Part shown: piece after piece, positions 22,851 through 31,308 of the stretch
Layout: each line of letters begins with the position of its first letter
Position numbering within the stretch: position 1 is the stretch's first letter
DNA from: Tateyamaria pelophila
GTDB taxonomy: Bacteria > Pseudomonadota > Alphaproteobacteria > Rhodobacterales > Rhodobacteraceae
Direction of reading: 5' to 3'
Length of the DNA stretch: 32,192 nt
Assembly (NCBI RefSeq): GCF_019966495.1
Contig: NZ_JAIMIA010000054.1
Coordinates: 1-32,192, forward strand
Position numbers and translations under genes: made by a program
The notes under the pieces: model-generated
The model's input: only the letters and a program-made list of their open reading frames with translations
Databases searched by the model: none
What the model was told of the DNA's origin: nothing

Positions 22851-23238
22851 AGTAACTGCAATCCGTCGATTTTGACTTGGCCAACGCGCGTGCATGACCG
22901 GCCCTTTGCAGCCGCTCGCCGGACATGTTGTATGCTGCGATGCGGCCCGCCAAACTTGCCGTTCGCTGCTCGTGCATGATCATACCTCAGGACAAGATTG
23001 GCGTCTCGGACAATCCGGACTTTTGTTGGGACAGCTACGCCACTTGCAGAAAATCCGCGCGATTTCAGAATTCCTGCCGCTGCGGCGGAACTTATGGTGC
23101 CCAAGCAGTCGTCAAATCCTGCCAATAGACGTCGCTTCCGAACCGCGTTTTCATTGCAGTCGGTCTCAATAATCGAGACTTGGGATAGGTCTACAGCTCT
23201 CGAGAACGCATCGGCATGTCATCACGCGCCCAGATACT
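22851..23238. other. Intergenic region with dispersed repeat, no gene seen
   Basis: This is the convergent gap between the dehydratase and the lactonase. It contains dispersed repeat copy F (22923-22980) and otherwise only shadow frames. No clear terminator hairpin with a U-tract was found. Confidence 0.5.
22923..22980. repeat. Dispersed intergenic repeat, copy F
   Basis: This is the inverted copy of the repeat at 5317-5375. Bases 22923-22949 are the exact reverse complement of 5349-5375 (27 of 27), and GTTCGCTGCTCGTGCATG continues the match loosely to 22980. Confidence 0.75.
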
Positions 23239-24165
23239 CTAACCCCGCCCGCGCACCCACGCCTCGGCGCCGCGGACATCGACAAAAACGCGATACACCG
23301 ATGTCGTCGCAGTGATGAATATGCGATGGCCATCCGCACCGCCAAAACACAGGTTCGAGACCACCTGAGGTACAAGGATCTTACCCAATCGCGTGCCTTC
23401 GGAATCGAAGCAGTGCACGCCGTCGGCAGCTGATGACCAAAGATTGCCGAACGTGTCACACCGCATTCCGTCCGGCAGGCCCCGGTCAATTTCCGCGAAG
23501 ACCCCTTTATCGCGCAAATTCGCGCCGTCAACGGCTAACTTGCGAATGACCGCCGGGACGCTGTCGTCGTGGCTCGACCCGCTTTCCGCAATGTACAGCG
23601 TCGTTTCATCCGGCGAAAAACATAGCCCGTTTGGCTGGCTGAAATCGCTGGCGACCACTTTCAATTCGCCATCAGGGGACAGACGGTAAACATTCCGGGC
23701 ACTTTGCTCTGGATCGCTGCGATACCCTTCGAAATTCGAGATGATTCCATAAGTCGGATCGGTAAACCAGATCGCGTTGTCCGAGCTCACCACGACGTCG
23801 TTGGGCGAATTCAGGCGCTTGCCATCAAAGCTGTCTGCGAGGACCGTCAGCGACCCGTCGATCTCGGTGCGCACCACGTCGCGCTCCCCGTGCCGACACC
23901 CGATCAGCCGCCCCTGCACATCGCGTGTATTGCCATTGTTGAACCCCGATCGCTCACGATAGACTGACACACCCTCTCGTTCAGACCAGCGCAAAATCCG
24001 TTGGCTTGGAATATCCGAGAACAAAAGACAATCGTGATCGCCGAACCAGACCGGCCCCTCCGTCCAGGTGAAGCCTTCGGCAATCACGTCCAGCGTGGAC
24101 ATTGGATGGACCATGGCAGCAAAGCGGTTATCATGCATTTCTAGATGCGGCGGCAGGGAGATCAT
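23239..24165 (-). CDS. SMP-30/gluconolactonase-family lactonase
   Basis: This 308-residue six-bladed propeller protein has the expected metal ligands: E36 (TEGPVWF), N122 (LNSPNDVVV), N179 (SQPNGLCFS) and D232 (LPDGMRCD), which match the Glu, Asn, Asn, Asp set of SMP-30. It likely opens a sugar lactone to the acid with a divalent metal in the cytoplasm, and there is no signal peptide. The start overlaps the stop of the upstream permease by four bases (ATGA), so it is the last gene of the transporter operon. It should act on the imported sugar after oxidation; no dehydrogenase is present in the operon, which leaves that step open. Confidence 0.88.
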   Translation of the reverse strand: MISLPPHLEMHDNRFAAMVHPMSTLDVIAEGFTWTEGPVWFGDHDCLLFSDIPSQRILRWSEREGVSVYRERSGFNNGNTRDVQGRLIGCRHGERDVVRTEIDGSLTVLADSFDGKRLNSPNDVVVSSDNAIWFTDPTYGIISNFEGYRSDPEQSARNVYRLSPDGELKVVASDFSQPNGLCFSPDETTLYIAESGSSHDDSVPAVIRKLAVDGANLRDKGVFAEIDRGLPDGMRCDTFGNLWSSAADGVHCFDSEGTRLGKILVPQVVSNLCFGGADGHRIFITATTSVYRVFVDVRGAEAWVRGRG

Positions 24166-25097
24166 GCGCGTACCCTCCTTGTGCTGGCGGCGATAACGAT
24201 GCCTATGATGATGGTCCCGGTCAGGACATTGCGAACACCGGCCCCCGCGCCGTAGCTGTTCAGCATCGAAACGACGAGAAACATGAAAAGCGCAGCCCCC
24301 CAGACACCGGGCACGTTGGAATTGCCCCCGGCGATGGAACTGCCGCCGACGACCACGACTGCGATAGACATAAGCAGATATTCCGCCCCCATGTTGAGTG
24401 CCGCGCCCCCCGAAAAGCTGGCAAGCAGGTATCCCGTCAGGGCCGAGAACACCGCTACTGAAATATACGTCAAGGCCCGTACGAGTTCGACCGGCACACC
24501 GGCAAGGCGCGCAGCGCGCATGTTCTGTCCGGTGGCGAGTAGCCAGCGGCCCCAGACCGACCTTTCCAGGACGACCCAGACGACAATGGCCAGGAAAAGC
24601 CCCACCCAGGCTACGTTCGGCAGGCCCAGAAACCGCCCCGTGGCAAAATCGGCCAACCCCGACGGTGGCTTGATCCGCAGGCCACGGTTCGACCAGATCG
24701 CCAGCGACTGATAGACTAAAGAAGCGGCAAGCGTGGCGATGATGGGCGGCAACCGCAAAAAATAGATCAGCGCATAGTTGGCGATGCCCACGCCAAAGCC
24801 GACAAACAGCGCAATGACAAGACCGAGCATCGCCGTGCCCGGATCAGTCCCCATAGCCTTCAGCGCCAAAGTTGCCGCCAGCGTCATCGTTGCGGGGACC
24901 GACAGGTCGACATTGCCGGGTCCCAGCGTAATGACCAGCATCTGACCCAGCCCAACGATGGCGGCAAACGCGCCGAAGGACAGCGCGGCATAGGCCAGCT
25001 CTCCGGCACCGCGCCCCGAGGTTAGACCGAGGATCAGGGCGTAGGCCACGGCCGCAGCCACGCAAGACCAGATCCAGGGTTTCGTCAGAACAGTCAT
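24162..25097 (-). CDS. ABC sugar transporter, permease (CUT2/RbsC type)
   Basis: The 311-residue protein starts at ATG 25097. The frame to 25601 is only antisense or out-of-frame sequence of the neighbouring permease. About nine membrane segments are visible. The RbsC-type motif is present as GPGNVDLSVPATMTLAATL, and the cytoplasmic coupling helix as ATGQNMRAARLAGV, followed by VPGVWGAALFM. It carries the sugar across the inner membrane together with the second permease. The four-base overlaps on both sides show tight coupling. Confidence 0.88.
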   Translation of the reverse strand: MTVLTKPWIWSCVAAAVAYALILGLTSGRGAGELAYAALSFGAFAAIVGLGQMLVITLGPGNVDLSVPATMTLAATLALKAMGTDPGTAMLGLVIALFVGFGVGIANYALIYFLRLPPIIATLAASLVYQSLAIWSNRGLRIKPPSGLADFATGRFLGLPNVAWVGLFLAIVVWVVLERSVWGRWLLATGQNMRAARLAGVPVELVRALTYISVAVFSALTGYLLASFSGGAALNMGAEYLLMSIAVVVVGGSSIAGGNSNVPGVWGAALFMFLVVSMLNSYGAGAGVRNVLTGTIIIGIVIAASTRRVRA

Positions 25098-26023
25098 GCC
25101 TCGGCCCCTTTTTGTCTGAAGATCAGACGAGCCGTCAGGACCAGTATCAGGATTGCACCCTGCGCACCTATTTGCCAATCCGGCGAAAGCCGCATGAAAC
25201 TGAGAAAGCTCGCAGCCAGCGTCAGTGTCAGCGCGCCAATGACCGCACCAGTCGGACTGACCTTGCCGCCGATAAACTCTCCCCCGCCAAGGATCACCCC
25301 GGCGATGGACAGTAGCGTGTAACGCAGCGCGATATTGGCATCGGCGGCCGTGGTCAGCCCAACAAGTGCCATGCCCGCCAGAACGCCGAACAGCCCGGCA
25401 AGCCCATAGGCCAACGCCTTGAGCCGGATTACGGACCAACCGGCCCGTTCGACCGACCGGGCATTGCCGCCGACCCCGCGCAGCACGGTGCCGATCCCGG
25501 ACCGCATGATCAGCAGATGCGTCACGACCGCGATGATGATCGACGCAACAACCGCCATCGGTGCAAAGGGCGGCTTGACCGTCATCAGAGAACGCAGCCA
25601 ATCCGGGCTTGCCCCGCCCGGCGACGGCAGGATAAACAGCGCCAGCCCACCCCAGACGAACGACATGCCCAGCGTCACGACGATAGCCGGCAGGTCAAGC
25701 GTGTGTATCAACGCCCCAAGTGCCGCATAGGCAAGGATCAGCGCCATCAGGATCAGCAGCCCCAGCATGGGCGTATCGTGCAGAAATGTCGCGGTGACAC
25801 AGGCCACCAAGCTGACGAAGGCGCCAAGCGACAGGTCGATGTCGTTGACCATGATGATCATCATTTGCGCAATCGTCGCCAAAGCGATCGGGACAGCCAG
25901 ATTGAACAGCAGATTCAGGCCGAAATAGCTCATGGCGCGCGGCTGCATGTAGAACGTCGCCGCCAGCAAAACCGCCAGCGACACGACCGGCAGGATGATC
26001 CTGTGGCGGGCAAGAAAGCTCAA
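25094..26023 (-). CDS. ABC sugar transporter, permease (CUT2/RbsC type)
   Basis: The 309-residue protein has about eight to ten membrane segments. It has the family motif NDIDLSLGAFVSLVACV, the coupling loop GVGGNARSVERAGWSVIRLK, and the late AGVILGGGEFIGGKVSPTGAVIGAL region. It pairs with the next permease gene to form a heterodimeric channel, as in autoinducer-2 or rhamnose importers, whereas many ribose importers use a homodimer. It overlaps the ATPase gene and the following permease by four bases each. Confidence 0.88.
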   Translation of the reverse strand: MSFLARHRIILPVVSLAVLLAATFYMQPRAMSYFGLNLLFNLAVPIALATIAQMMIIMVNDIDLSLGAFVSLVACVTATFLHDTPMLGLLILMALILAYAALGALIHTLDLPAIVVTLGMSFVWGGLALFILPSPGGASPDWLRSLMTVKPPFAPMAVVASIIIAVVTHLLIMRSGIGTVLRGVGGNARSVERAGWSVIRLKALAYGLAGLFGVLAGMALVGLTTAADANIALRYTLLSIAGVILGGGEFIGGKVSPTGAVIGALTLTLAASFLSFMRLSPDWQIGAQGAILILVLTARLIFRQKGAEA

Positions 26024-27444
26024 GACGCCTCCTGAAGTTCGAAGGACGCCGCGAGGATGTTTTCCTCGGTGATGTCCGCGCCGGTCAGTTCGGCGCTAAT
26101 TTCATGGTTGCGGAATACAAAGACCCGATCGCATTGGCAGACCTCTTCGGTTTCCGTCGAATACCAAAGGAACGTGCGCCCGCGGGCGGCTTCGGCGCGG
26201 ATCATGGCGTAGACGTCTTGCTTTGTGCCCACGTCTACCCCGCGCATCGGGTCATCCATGATCACCACCGACGCGGGCGAGGCCAGCGCCCGGGCAAACA
26301 GTACTTTTTGTTGGTTGCCGCCAGAAAGGGACAGGATCTGGTTTCGGACGTCGTCGGTGCGGATGCCAATCCGGTCTTTCCATTGTGCGGCGACGTCGGC
26401 TTCGGCATGGCGGTCCACCAGACCGCGCCTTGCTCCCTGCCGCAGCGCGGAAATTGAGATATTCCGCAGGATCGACCAAAGCGGCAAAACGCCATCACGC
26501 GGCCTGTCGCCCGCGACAAACGCCACGTCGGGCGTTCTCCCGTACCGCCACGACGACGACCGCGACAGGTAAAGCCGCGCGAGCGCTGCCGCCTGCCCGT
26601 GTCCGGCCAACCCCGAAAGCCCAACGATTTCGCCTTTGCGCGCCGAAAGCCCTTGGTCTGTTCGGACGATCTCGGGGCCGAGATCCTGCCGAATGCCTTC
26701 GGCGTCCGCCGTTTCGGCGGTAACATGGCCCATGGCATCCACAAGGCCCTGTCGGGTGAAGTCGGCTGTTGCGCGTTCGGCGACGATGCGGCCATCCTTC
26801 AGAACTATGATCCGGTTGGCGACCTCGAAGACCTCGCCCATCATGTGCGAGATAAAGACAACGGCGCCGCCATCCGCGCAGAAACGCTTGATATGCGCCA
26901 AGAGCTGATCGGCGATGCCCGCGTCTAAAGAGGACGTCGGCTCATCAAGAATAACCAGACGCGCCGCCGTGCCGCGCGGGGCAAAGCCGATGGCGATCTC
27001 GACCATCTGGCGTTCCGCGATGGACAATGTATCGACCTCGGCATTCGGGTCGATGCCATGGGCTGGAAAGATCCTGTCGAGGCTTTGAAGGATCTCGACC
27101 CGCGCGGGCCTGCGCCAGCCCGGCCCTTTCAGCGCCTTGTGCGAGATCCGCAGATTCTCTGCCACGGTCAGGTTGGGACACAGCGACAGTTCCTGAAAGA
27201 CGGACCTTACCCCGGCCTCCAAGGCCGCCGTCCCATCCGAGAAACGAATTTCGCCGGAAGAAGGCGACAGGCCACCGTTGATCAAATTGACGAGCGTCGA
27301 TTTGCCCGCGCCGTTGTGGCCGACAAGCCCGATGCAATCGCCCGGTTTCACGGCCAAGCTGACCCCGTCAAGCGCGCGGACGGGGCCAAAATGCTTGGCC
27401 GCGTCCAGCAACGTCACGACCGGGGCGCTCTTATGATCGGTCAT
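26020..27444 (-). CDS. ABC sugar transporter, double ATP-binding protein (RbsA type)
   Basis: The protein has 474 residues with two fused ATPase halves. The first is complete: Walker A GHNGAGKST (42-50), signature LSIAE (140-144) and Walker B LVILDEPTSSLD. The second lacks a usable Walker A (GLSGLAGHGQ near 276-284, no Lys-Ser), but keeps signature LSGGNQQK (373-380) and Walker B VVIMDDP with Asp where Glu is normal. A degenerate second site is usual in CUT2 importers. The GLSGLAGHGQ form is known in this group. It powers import of a monosaccharide together with the two permeases. It lies 64 bases after the binding-protein gene, with an intervening hairpin. Confidence 0.9.
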   Translation of the reverse strand: MTDHKSAPVVTLLDAAKHFGPVRALDGVSLAVKPGDCIGLVGHNGAGKSTLVNLINGGLSPSSGEIRFSDGTAALEAGVRSVFQELSLCPNLTVAENLRISHKALKGPGWRRPARVEILQSLDRIFPAHGIDPNAEVDTLSIAERQMVEIAIGFAPRGTAARLVILDEPTSSLDAGIADQLLAHIKRFCADGGAVVFISHMMGEVFEVANRIIVLKDGRIVAERATADFTRQGLVDAMGHVTAETADAEGIRQDLGPEIVRTDQGLSARKGEIVGLSGLAGHGQAAALARLYLSRSSSWRYGRTPDVAFVAGDRPRDGVLPLWSILRNISISALRQGARRGLVDRHAEADVAAQWKDRIGIRTDDVRNQILSLSGGNQQKVLFARALASPASVVIMDDPMRGVDVGTKQDVYAMIRAEAARGRTFLWYSTETEEVCQCDRVFVFRNHEISAELTGADITEENILAASFELQEAS

Positions 27445-27467
27445 GAGCGCTCCATTCTGAATTTGTT

Positions 27468-27496
27468 AAAATGCGGACCACCTGTGTCGGTGGCCC
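27468..27496 (-). terminator. Attenuator-like hairpin between binding protein and ATPase genes
   Basis: Read on the minus strand: GGGCCACC (27489-27496), six-base loop, GGTGGTCC (27475-27482) with one G.U pair, then GCATTTT. Such a partial terminator after the binding-protein gene would give more binding protein than transporter, common in ABC importer operons. Confidence 0.6.
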
Positions 27497-27508
27497 GTTT
27501 GGTACGGA

Positions 27509-28534
27509 TCACTGGGCATCCGCGATGACCTGCTTCGCGTCGCCGAGCGTATAGGTCACGTTAGCCACAGACCCTTCGGGCGTGCTGGCCAGCGACTCGT
27601 CCAGGGTGTCTTGCGTGATTTTCAGGAAGGGTACGGTCAGATCCTTGGGCACTTCATTGCCCGCAAGAACCTGTTGCGCCACCCAAAGCGCCAGCGAGGC
27701 CACCCCCGGCGCGATGGACAGCGAGAGTGTCTCGTAGTTGTTGGCGGCGCGTTGTTCGGCCCACCACTGCAGTTCGTCCTGGCGATTGCCAAGCACGATT
27801 AGCGGTGTCGGGCGGCCCGCCGCCTTAAACGCCTGCGCGGCCCCGTAGCCATCGCCCCCTTGGGTCACAACACCGACGATTTCCGGCAGCGACGGCAAGA
27901 CGCCCGCCACGGCCTTTTGCGCCACATCCTGCGCCCAGTCACCATGCACCGACCCGACGATTTCGAACTGGTCATGTTCGGCAACACCTTCGTGAATGCC
28001 CTTGGAAATCTCATCGTCCACGAACACACCGGCGAGACCGCGAATTTCCAGCAGGTTGCCGCCATCGGGCAGTCGCGTGGCGAGATAATCCACCTCTTCG
28101 CGGCCCATGGCGGCGAAATCTACCGCGATCCGCCAGGCGCAGGGCTCGGTTACGATGCCGTCAAAGCTGACCACCGTCACGCCTGCGTCGCAGGCTTCTT
28201 TTACCGCGCCGTTCAAGGCGGTGGGCGATGCCGCGTTCATCACGATCGCGTCGTAGCCCTGCAAGATCATATTCTGAATCTGGGCGGCCTGTTCGGTCGC
28301 CTGATTTTCCGACGTAGTATAGGCATCGGCTGCCGCGAGCACACCATCGGCCACCGCTTGTCCGCCGACCTCTTCCCAGGTCTGCAGCATCGCCTGACGC
28401 CACGAATTGCCCGCGTAGTTGTTGGACAGCGCAATGCGCTTGCCAGAGGTATCGGCCATGTGGGACTCGGCCTGAGCCAATCCGGCAACCATCGCAACGC
28501 TTGCCGCGCCCAGCAGCATTTTTGAAATCATCAT
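27509..28534 (-). CDS. Periplasmic sugar-binding protein of CUT2 ABC importer
   Basis: The 341-residue protein has a signal peptide ending near A22 (MVAGLAQA-ES), so it is periplasmic. It has the type I periplasmic-binding fold of the ribose/galactose class (KRIALSNNYAGNSWRQAM, NMILQGYDAIVMNAAS, DAGVTVVSFDGIVTEP, GVVTQGGDGYGAAQAFKAAG). C129-like residues in DGIVTEPCAW are unusual but not decisive. It binds the substrate and delivers it to the two permeases. As first gene of the leftward operon it is read from the shared promoter region at 28535-28747. The ligand is not readable; a lactonase in the operon suggests an aldose. Confidence 0.88.
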   Translation of the reverse strand: MMISKMLLGAASVAMVAGLAQAESHMADTSGKRIALSNNYAGNSWRQAMLQTWEEVGGQAVADGVLAAADAYTTSENQATEQAAQIQNMILQGYDAIVMNAASPTALNGAVKEACDAGVTVVSFDGIVTEPCAWRIAVDFAAMGREEVDYLATRLPDGGNLLEIRGLAGVFVDDEISKGIHEGVAEHDQFEIVGSVHGDWAQDVAQKAVAGVLPSLPEIVGVVTQGGDGYGAAQAFKAAGRPTPLIVLGNRQDELQWWAEQRAANNYETLSLSIAPGVASLALWVAQQVLAGNEVPKDLTVPFLKITQDTLDESLASTPEGSVANVTYTLGDAKQVIADAQ

Positions 28535-28638
28535 TTTTTTCCTCCCTGTCGCGCAGTTAACTTGCGCAGCATCTGGCCCGAAAATGGCCCGAATGGCGCG
28601 ATAATGTGGGTCCGAACTGGCCCTGTAAAGTCATCTTC

Positions 28639-28719
28639 CCGCAGAGATGTTGCGGATTCCCGCAATAGTCTTGCAGTTCGGGGTGTTTCCTTTGGCCCAT
28701 TTGCCTGCAACACTTGCGG
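28639..28719. promoter_or_regulatory. Repeated TTGCGG half-sites in the divergent promoter
   Basis: A perfect inverted repeat TTGCGG-ATTC-CCGCAA (28650-28665) is preceded by a CCGCA half-site (28639-28643) and followed by another TTGCGG (28714-28719). They lie between the binding-protein gene and the histidine kinase gene. The LuxR-type response regulator encoded next to them is the obvious candidate to bind here and control both directions. Confidence 0.5.
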
Positions 28720-28747
28720 ATAAACGCATCGCGCAATGGGAGGAGAC

Positions 28748-29926
28748 ATGAACAAGGCGCTGCAGGCCCCCGCCAGGCGGAACGTCTTTTTGCGCATATC
28801 GGCGCATTTGGCCGAACGCACGGACATTACCTCGGCGCTGCAGGCGGTGGCGAACGAGATATCAGAAGTCATCCCATACACCCATGCGGATCTGTGTCTG
28901 AAAGACCGCCCCGGCTGGCTGTCCAGCTACGAAGTCGGGATACAGACCCGCTGGTCGCGGGCGCGCACGCGGGTCGCTGCATCGCCGATCCGGGACCTGA
29001 TCACCGGCAATTGCGATTACATGCTGTGCCAGGATGCGATGCAAGATCCGCGGCAGACCTTCGAAGGCGCCTGTTCTGAACCGATCTTCAATCACCAGCT
29101 GCGCTCGCGCGTGCATGTTCTGATGAAGGTCATGGGCCAGCCCATAGGAACGCTGAATATCTCTCATTCCACCCCCGGTCTGTACACACAGGAAACCGTG
29201 CAAGGCGCTCAAAATGTTGCCGATGTCCTGTCGCCCTATTTTCACGCGCTGCATACCGCCGAGCAGGCCCGCCGCGCCGCGCAGGTCGGCCAAGAGGCAC
29301 AGGCGCGCGAAGAAGGGCTGCGGCGTGGCGCGCTGGAACTAACCCAAACACTGGAACAGGAGCGACAGCGGATCGGCATGGATCTGCACGATCAGACGCT
29401 CGCCGACTTGACCCGCCTGCTTCGCACCATCACCGGAGACGGCGCCCTGGTCCGCGATGAGATGGCGCAGCGGATCACCGAGATCATCGACGATCTGCGG
29501 CGGACCATCGACACAGCGGTCCCGACCTTGTTGGACCTGTTCGGATTCACCCATGCGGTTCAGGTACATCTGGAACGCGCGACCTGTTCGGAGTTTATTG
29601 AAGTAGATGTTTTCGATGACACGGGCGGCGCGCCGGATCGGCTTGACCCCACCGTGCGGACAGCACTGTTTCGCATTGCGCAGGAGGCCATCAACAACGC
29701 CGCGCGCCATTCCGGAGCCGGTCGCATCACCGTTCGGATCGAACCGCTGGGCGAGTCCGGGCTGGTCATGACCGTGCGTGACGATGGACGCGGCATTCCT
29801 ACCGATCTGCAGCGCAATTCCGGGCTGGCGCATATGCGCACACGTGCCCGGTTGATCTCGGCTGGGATCGACATCTTGAACGAATATGGCTGCGTAGTGC
29901 GAGTCATGCTGGAGGATCGAAGATGA
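28748..29926 (+). CDS. Soluble GAF-domain sensor histidine kinase (HisKA_3 type)
   Basis: The protein has 392 residues. ATG 28748 is chosen for its GGGAGGAG ribosome site; an ATG at 28736 overlaps that site. Residues 15-170 form a GAF sensor domain (LAERTDITSALQAVANEISE, IGTLNISHSTPGLYTQ). A coiled linker (172-205) leads to the phosphoacceptor H214 (ERQRIGMDLHDQTLADL), then an HATPase domain with N-box EAINNAARHS (313-322) and G-box DDGRGIP (345-351). There is no transmembrane segment, so it senses something inside the cell, perhaps the imported sugar or a metabolite. Its stop overlaps the response-regulator start by four bases (ATGA). Confidence 0.9.
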   Translation: MNKALQAPARRNVFLRISAHLAERTDITSALQAVANEISEVIPYTHADLCLKDRPGWLSSYEVGIQTRWSRARTRVAASPIRDLITGNCDYMLCQDAMQDPRQTFEGACSEPIFNHQLRSRVHVLMKVMGQPIGTLNISHSTPGLYTQETVQGAQNVADVLSPYFHALHTAEQARRAAQVGQEAQAREEGLRRGALELTQTLEQERQRIGMDLHDQTLADLTRLLRTITGDGALVRDEMAQRITEIIDDLRRTIDTAVPTLLDLFGFTHAVQVHLERATCSEFIEVDVFDDTGGAPDRLDPTVRTALFRIAQEAINNAARHSGAGRITVRIEPLGESGLVMTVRDDGRGIPTDLQRNSGLAHMRTRARLISAGIDILNEYGCVVRVMLEDRR

Positions 29927-30636
29927 AGGTACTTATCGTCGAGGATGACCAGTTCCATTCTACTTTTTTACAGGACGCGCTGGTCGAGGCGGTGCCTGAA
30001 GTGACGGAAATCGTTCATGCCGCCAACGGTGCGATTGGCGAAGACGAAGCCCGGCGAGGCGAGATCGAGGCCATCGTCATGGATTTGCAAATGGAACAGC
30101 GCAATGGAATCGAGGCAGCCCGCACCATATGGGCCGAAAGACCACAAAGCCGCATCCTGTTCTGGTCGAATTACGCCGATGACGCCTATCTTCGCGGAAT
30201 CGCTCACATCGTACCCGAGGACAGCGCGTACGGATATGTCCTAAAAACCGCGTCGCGTGAGCGGTTGAAGCTGGCCCTGCGCGCCGTGCTTGTGGAAGGT
30301 CAGATTATGGTGGACCGCGAAATCCACCGCTTGCAAAAGCGCGGTTCCTCCCCTCGTACCCGACTGGACGATAGTGAATTCGACGTGCTCATAGATCTGG
30401 CGCTCGGGCTACAGGACAAACTGATCGCAGAACGGCGCGGCATGTCCTTGCGCACTGTACAAAACCGACTCCTGTCTCTCTACGAGAAGCTCGGCGTCAT
30501 CTCAGAACTTGACGACGAGGTGATGCTCAACAAACGTGTTCGGGCGCTCAACCGTGCTCTCGTAACCCGCACGATCAACATCGAAACGCTTGAAACCACC
30601 CAACGTGATCTCGAAACGTGGCTGAAAGAACGCTAA
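29923..30636 (+). CDS. NarL/LuxR-type response regulator
   Basis: The protein has 237 residues. The receiver domain (1-120) has D8/D9 (LIVEDDQ), phosphoacceptor D54 (AIVMDLQM), S82 and K108 (VLKTASR). The LuxR-type HTH covers about 148-205 (DSEFDVLIDLALGLQDKLIA, RRGMSLRTVQNRLLSLYEKL, GV). The extra C-terminal tail (RALNRALVTRTINIETLETT, QRDLETWLKER) is longer than in NarL/FixJ regulators and probably forms a helix. It is the natural partner of the preceding kinase. It likely regulates the divergent sugar importer operon and its own genes. Confidence 0.9.
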   Translation: MKVLIVEDDQFHSTFLQDALVEAVPEVTEIVHAANGAIGEDEARRGEIEAIVMDLQMEQRNGIEAARTIWAERPQSRILFWSNYADDAYLRGIAHIVPEDSAYGYVLKTASRERLKLALRAVLVEGQIMVDREIHRLQKRGSSPRTRLDDSEFDVLIDLALGLQDKLIAERRGMSLRTVQNRLLSLYEKLGVISELDDEVMLNKRVRALNRALVTRTINIETLETTQRDLETWLKER

Positions 30637-31208
30637 TCATCGCGGTGGCCGGGCCTCAACTGCGGGGCCTGAAAACACTGCACTCATAAGAATGAAGGTC
30701 CCTGACTATCCGCGCGGCAGCAAAAATTTTGAATGGCCGCTTTGCTGGCTGTTTGATACCGTTTTTCGGTCCGCAGCGAATGGCCGGTGTCCGTCCTTCG
30801 TGTCGAATGCTGCGGTCGCGAACCCTGAGATTTCGCGGTCACGGCGAACGGCTGGAAGGTCCGGACAGTCAGCCCATTGGGCCTTAATCCGAGCAATTGG
30901 GGTGAACCAGAGGCAGACTGGGAATCTTGTGTCAGGTGGTGAACACTAGCGCGTTAGATAGGCCGCTACTTTTAGTCTCAACCAATCAGGCAATTCCACT
31001 CTAATGGCCCCACCTCTGAGGTGTGAACTTTCCATGCCCACAATCTGCCAGCCCCCGCGTTTGTTTTTTTTCAACAATGCCCCCCAGAATTGCCGCTGGT
31101 CACCAAGTACCCTGAACACCACCATGATATGCCGCCCCACAGGGCATCACTAACTTTCGCGCGTTTCACGGCTCGAGTCCCTCTTGAACAGCACAATTCC
31201 CACTAACG
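30637..31208. other. Intergenic region, mostly empty
   Basis: It holds a weak copy of the dispersed repeat near 30800-30860 (GAATGCTGCGGTCGCGAACC, GCGGTCACGGCGAACGGC) and one short possible gene on the minus strand (30946-31125). Otherwise only shadow frames are present. Confidence 0.45.
30946..31125 (-). CDS. Possible small hypothetical protein (59 aa)
   Basis: From ATG 31125 (GTG 31140 is an alternative) the frame reads MVVFRVLGDQRQFWGALLKK, then GGWQIVGMESSHLRGGAIRV and ends LPDWLRLKVAAYLTR. The composition looks protein-like, basic with amphipathic ends, and stops lie just upstream. There is no clear ribosome site and I recognise no family. It may be a remnant of a mobile region gene. 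Confidence 0.3.
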   Translation of the reverse strand: MVVFRVLGDQRQFWGALLKKNKRGGWQIVGMESSHLRGGAIRVELPDWLRLKVAAYLTR

Positions 31209-31255
31209 CACTGTTAATCAATTGGTCGTAGGCTCGATCCCTACCGCCGGAGCCA
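31209..31255 (+). pseudogene. 3' half of a tRNA-Asn (GUU), integration-site scar
   Basis: Starting at the anticodon loop (CTGTTAA, anticodon GTT at 31213-31215), the sequence continues with the variable region, the T-arm GTAGG-CTCGATC-CCTAC and acceptor CGCCGGA with GCCA at the 3' end. This is the end of an alphaproteobacterial tRNA-Asn. The 5' half (TCCGGCGTAGCTC...) is absent: bases upstream do not pair with the anticodon stem or acceptor. A perfect terminator follows. Tyrosine integrases often recombine in the anticodon or T-loop of tRNA genes, so this is a likely att site remnant. It is not a functional tRNA. Confidence 0.7.
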
Positions 31256-31284
31256 ATTTTTCACTTAGTTTACAAGTGCGTAAC

Positions 31285-31308
31285 AAGCCGCCCCTAGGGG
31301 CGGCTTTT
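31285..31308 (+). terminator. Perfect rho-independent terminator after the tRNA-Asn remnant
   Basis: A 22-base perfect palindrome (31285-31306) with left arm AAGCCGCCCCT and right arm its complement, followed by TTTT. It is typical of tRNA terminators in Rhodobacteraceae. A direct repeat CTGCAACAT occurs after it (31314-31332 region). Confidence 0.85.

Noticed and set aside
24162-25601. 479-residue frame as one long permease
   Set aside because: The first 168 residues are out-of-frame sequence of the neighbouring permease; the true start is ATG 25097.
31160-31185. A second tRNA T-arm (GGCTCGAGTCC) upstream of the tRNA-Asn scar
   Set aside because: The flanking bases do not form an acceptor or T-stem; the likeness is limited to the loop.
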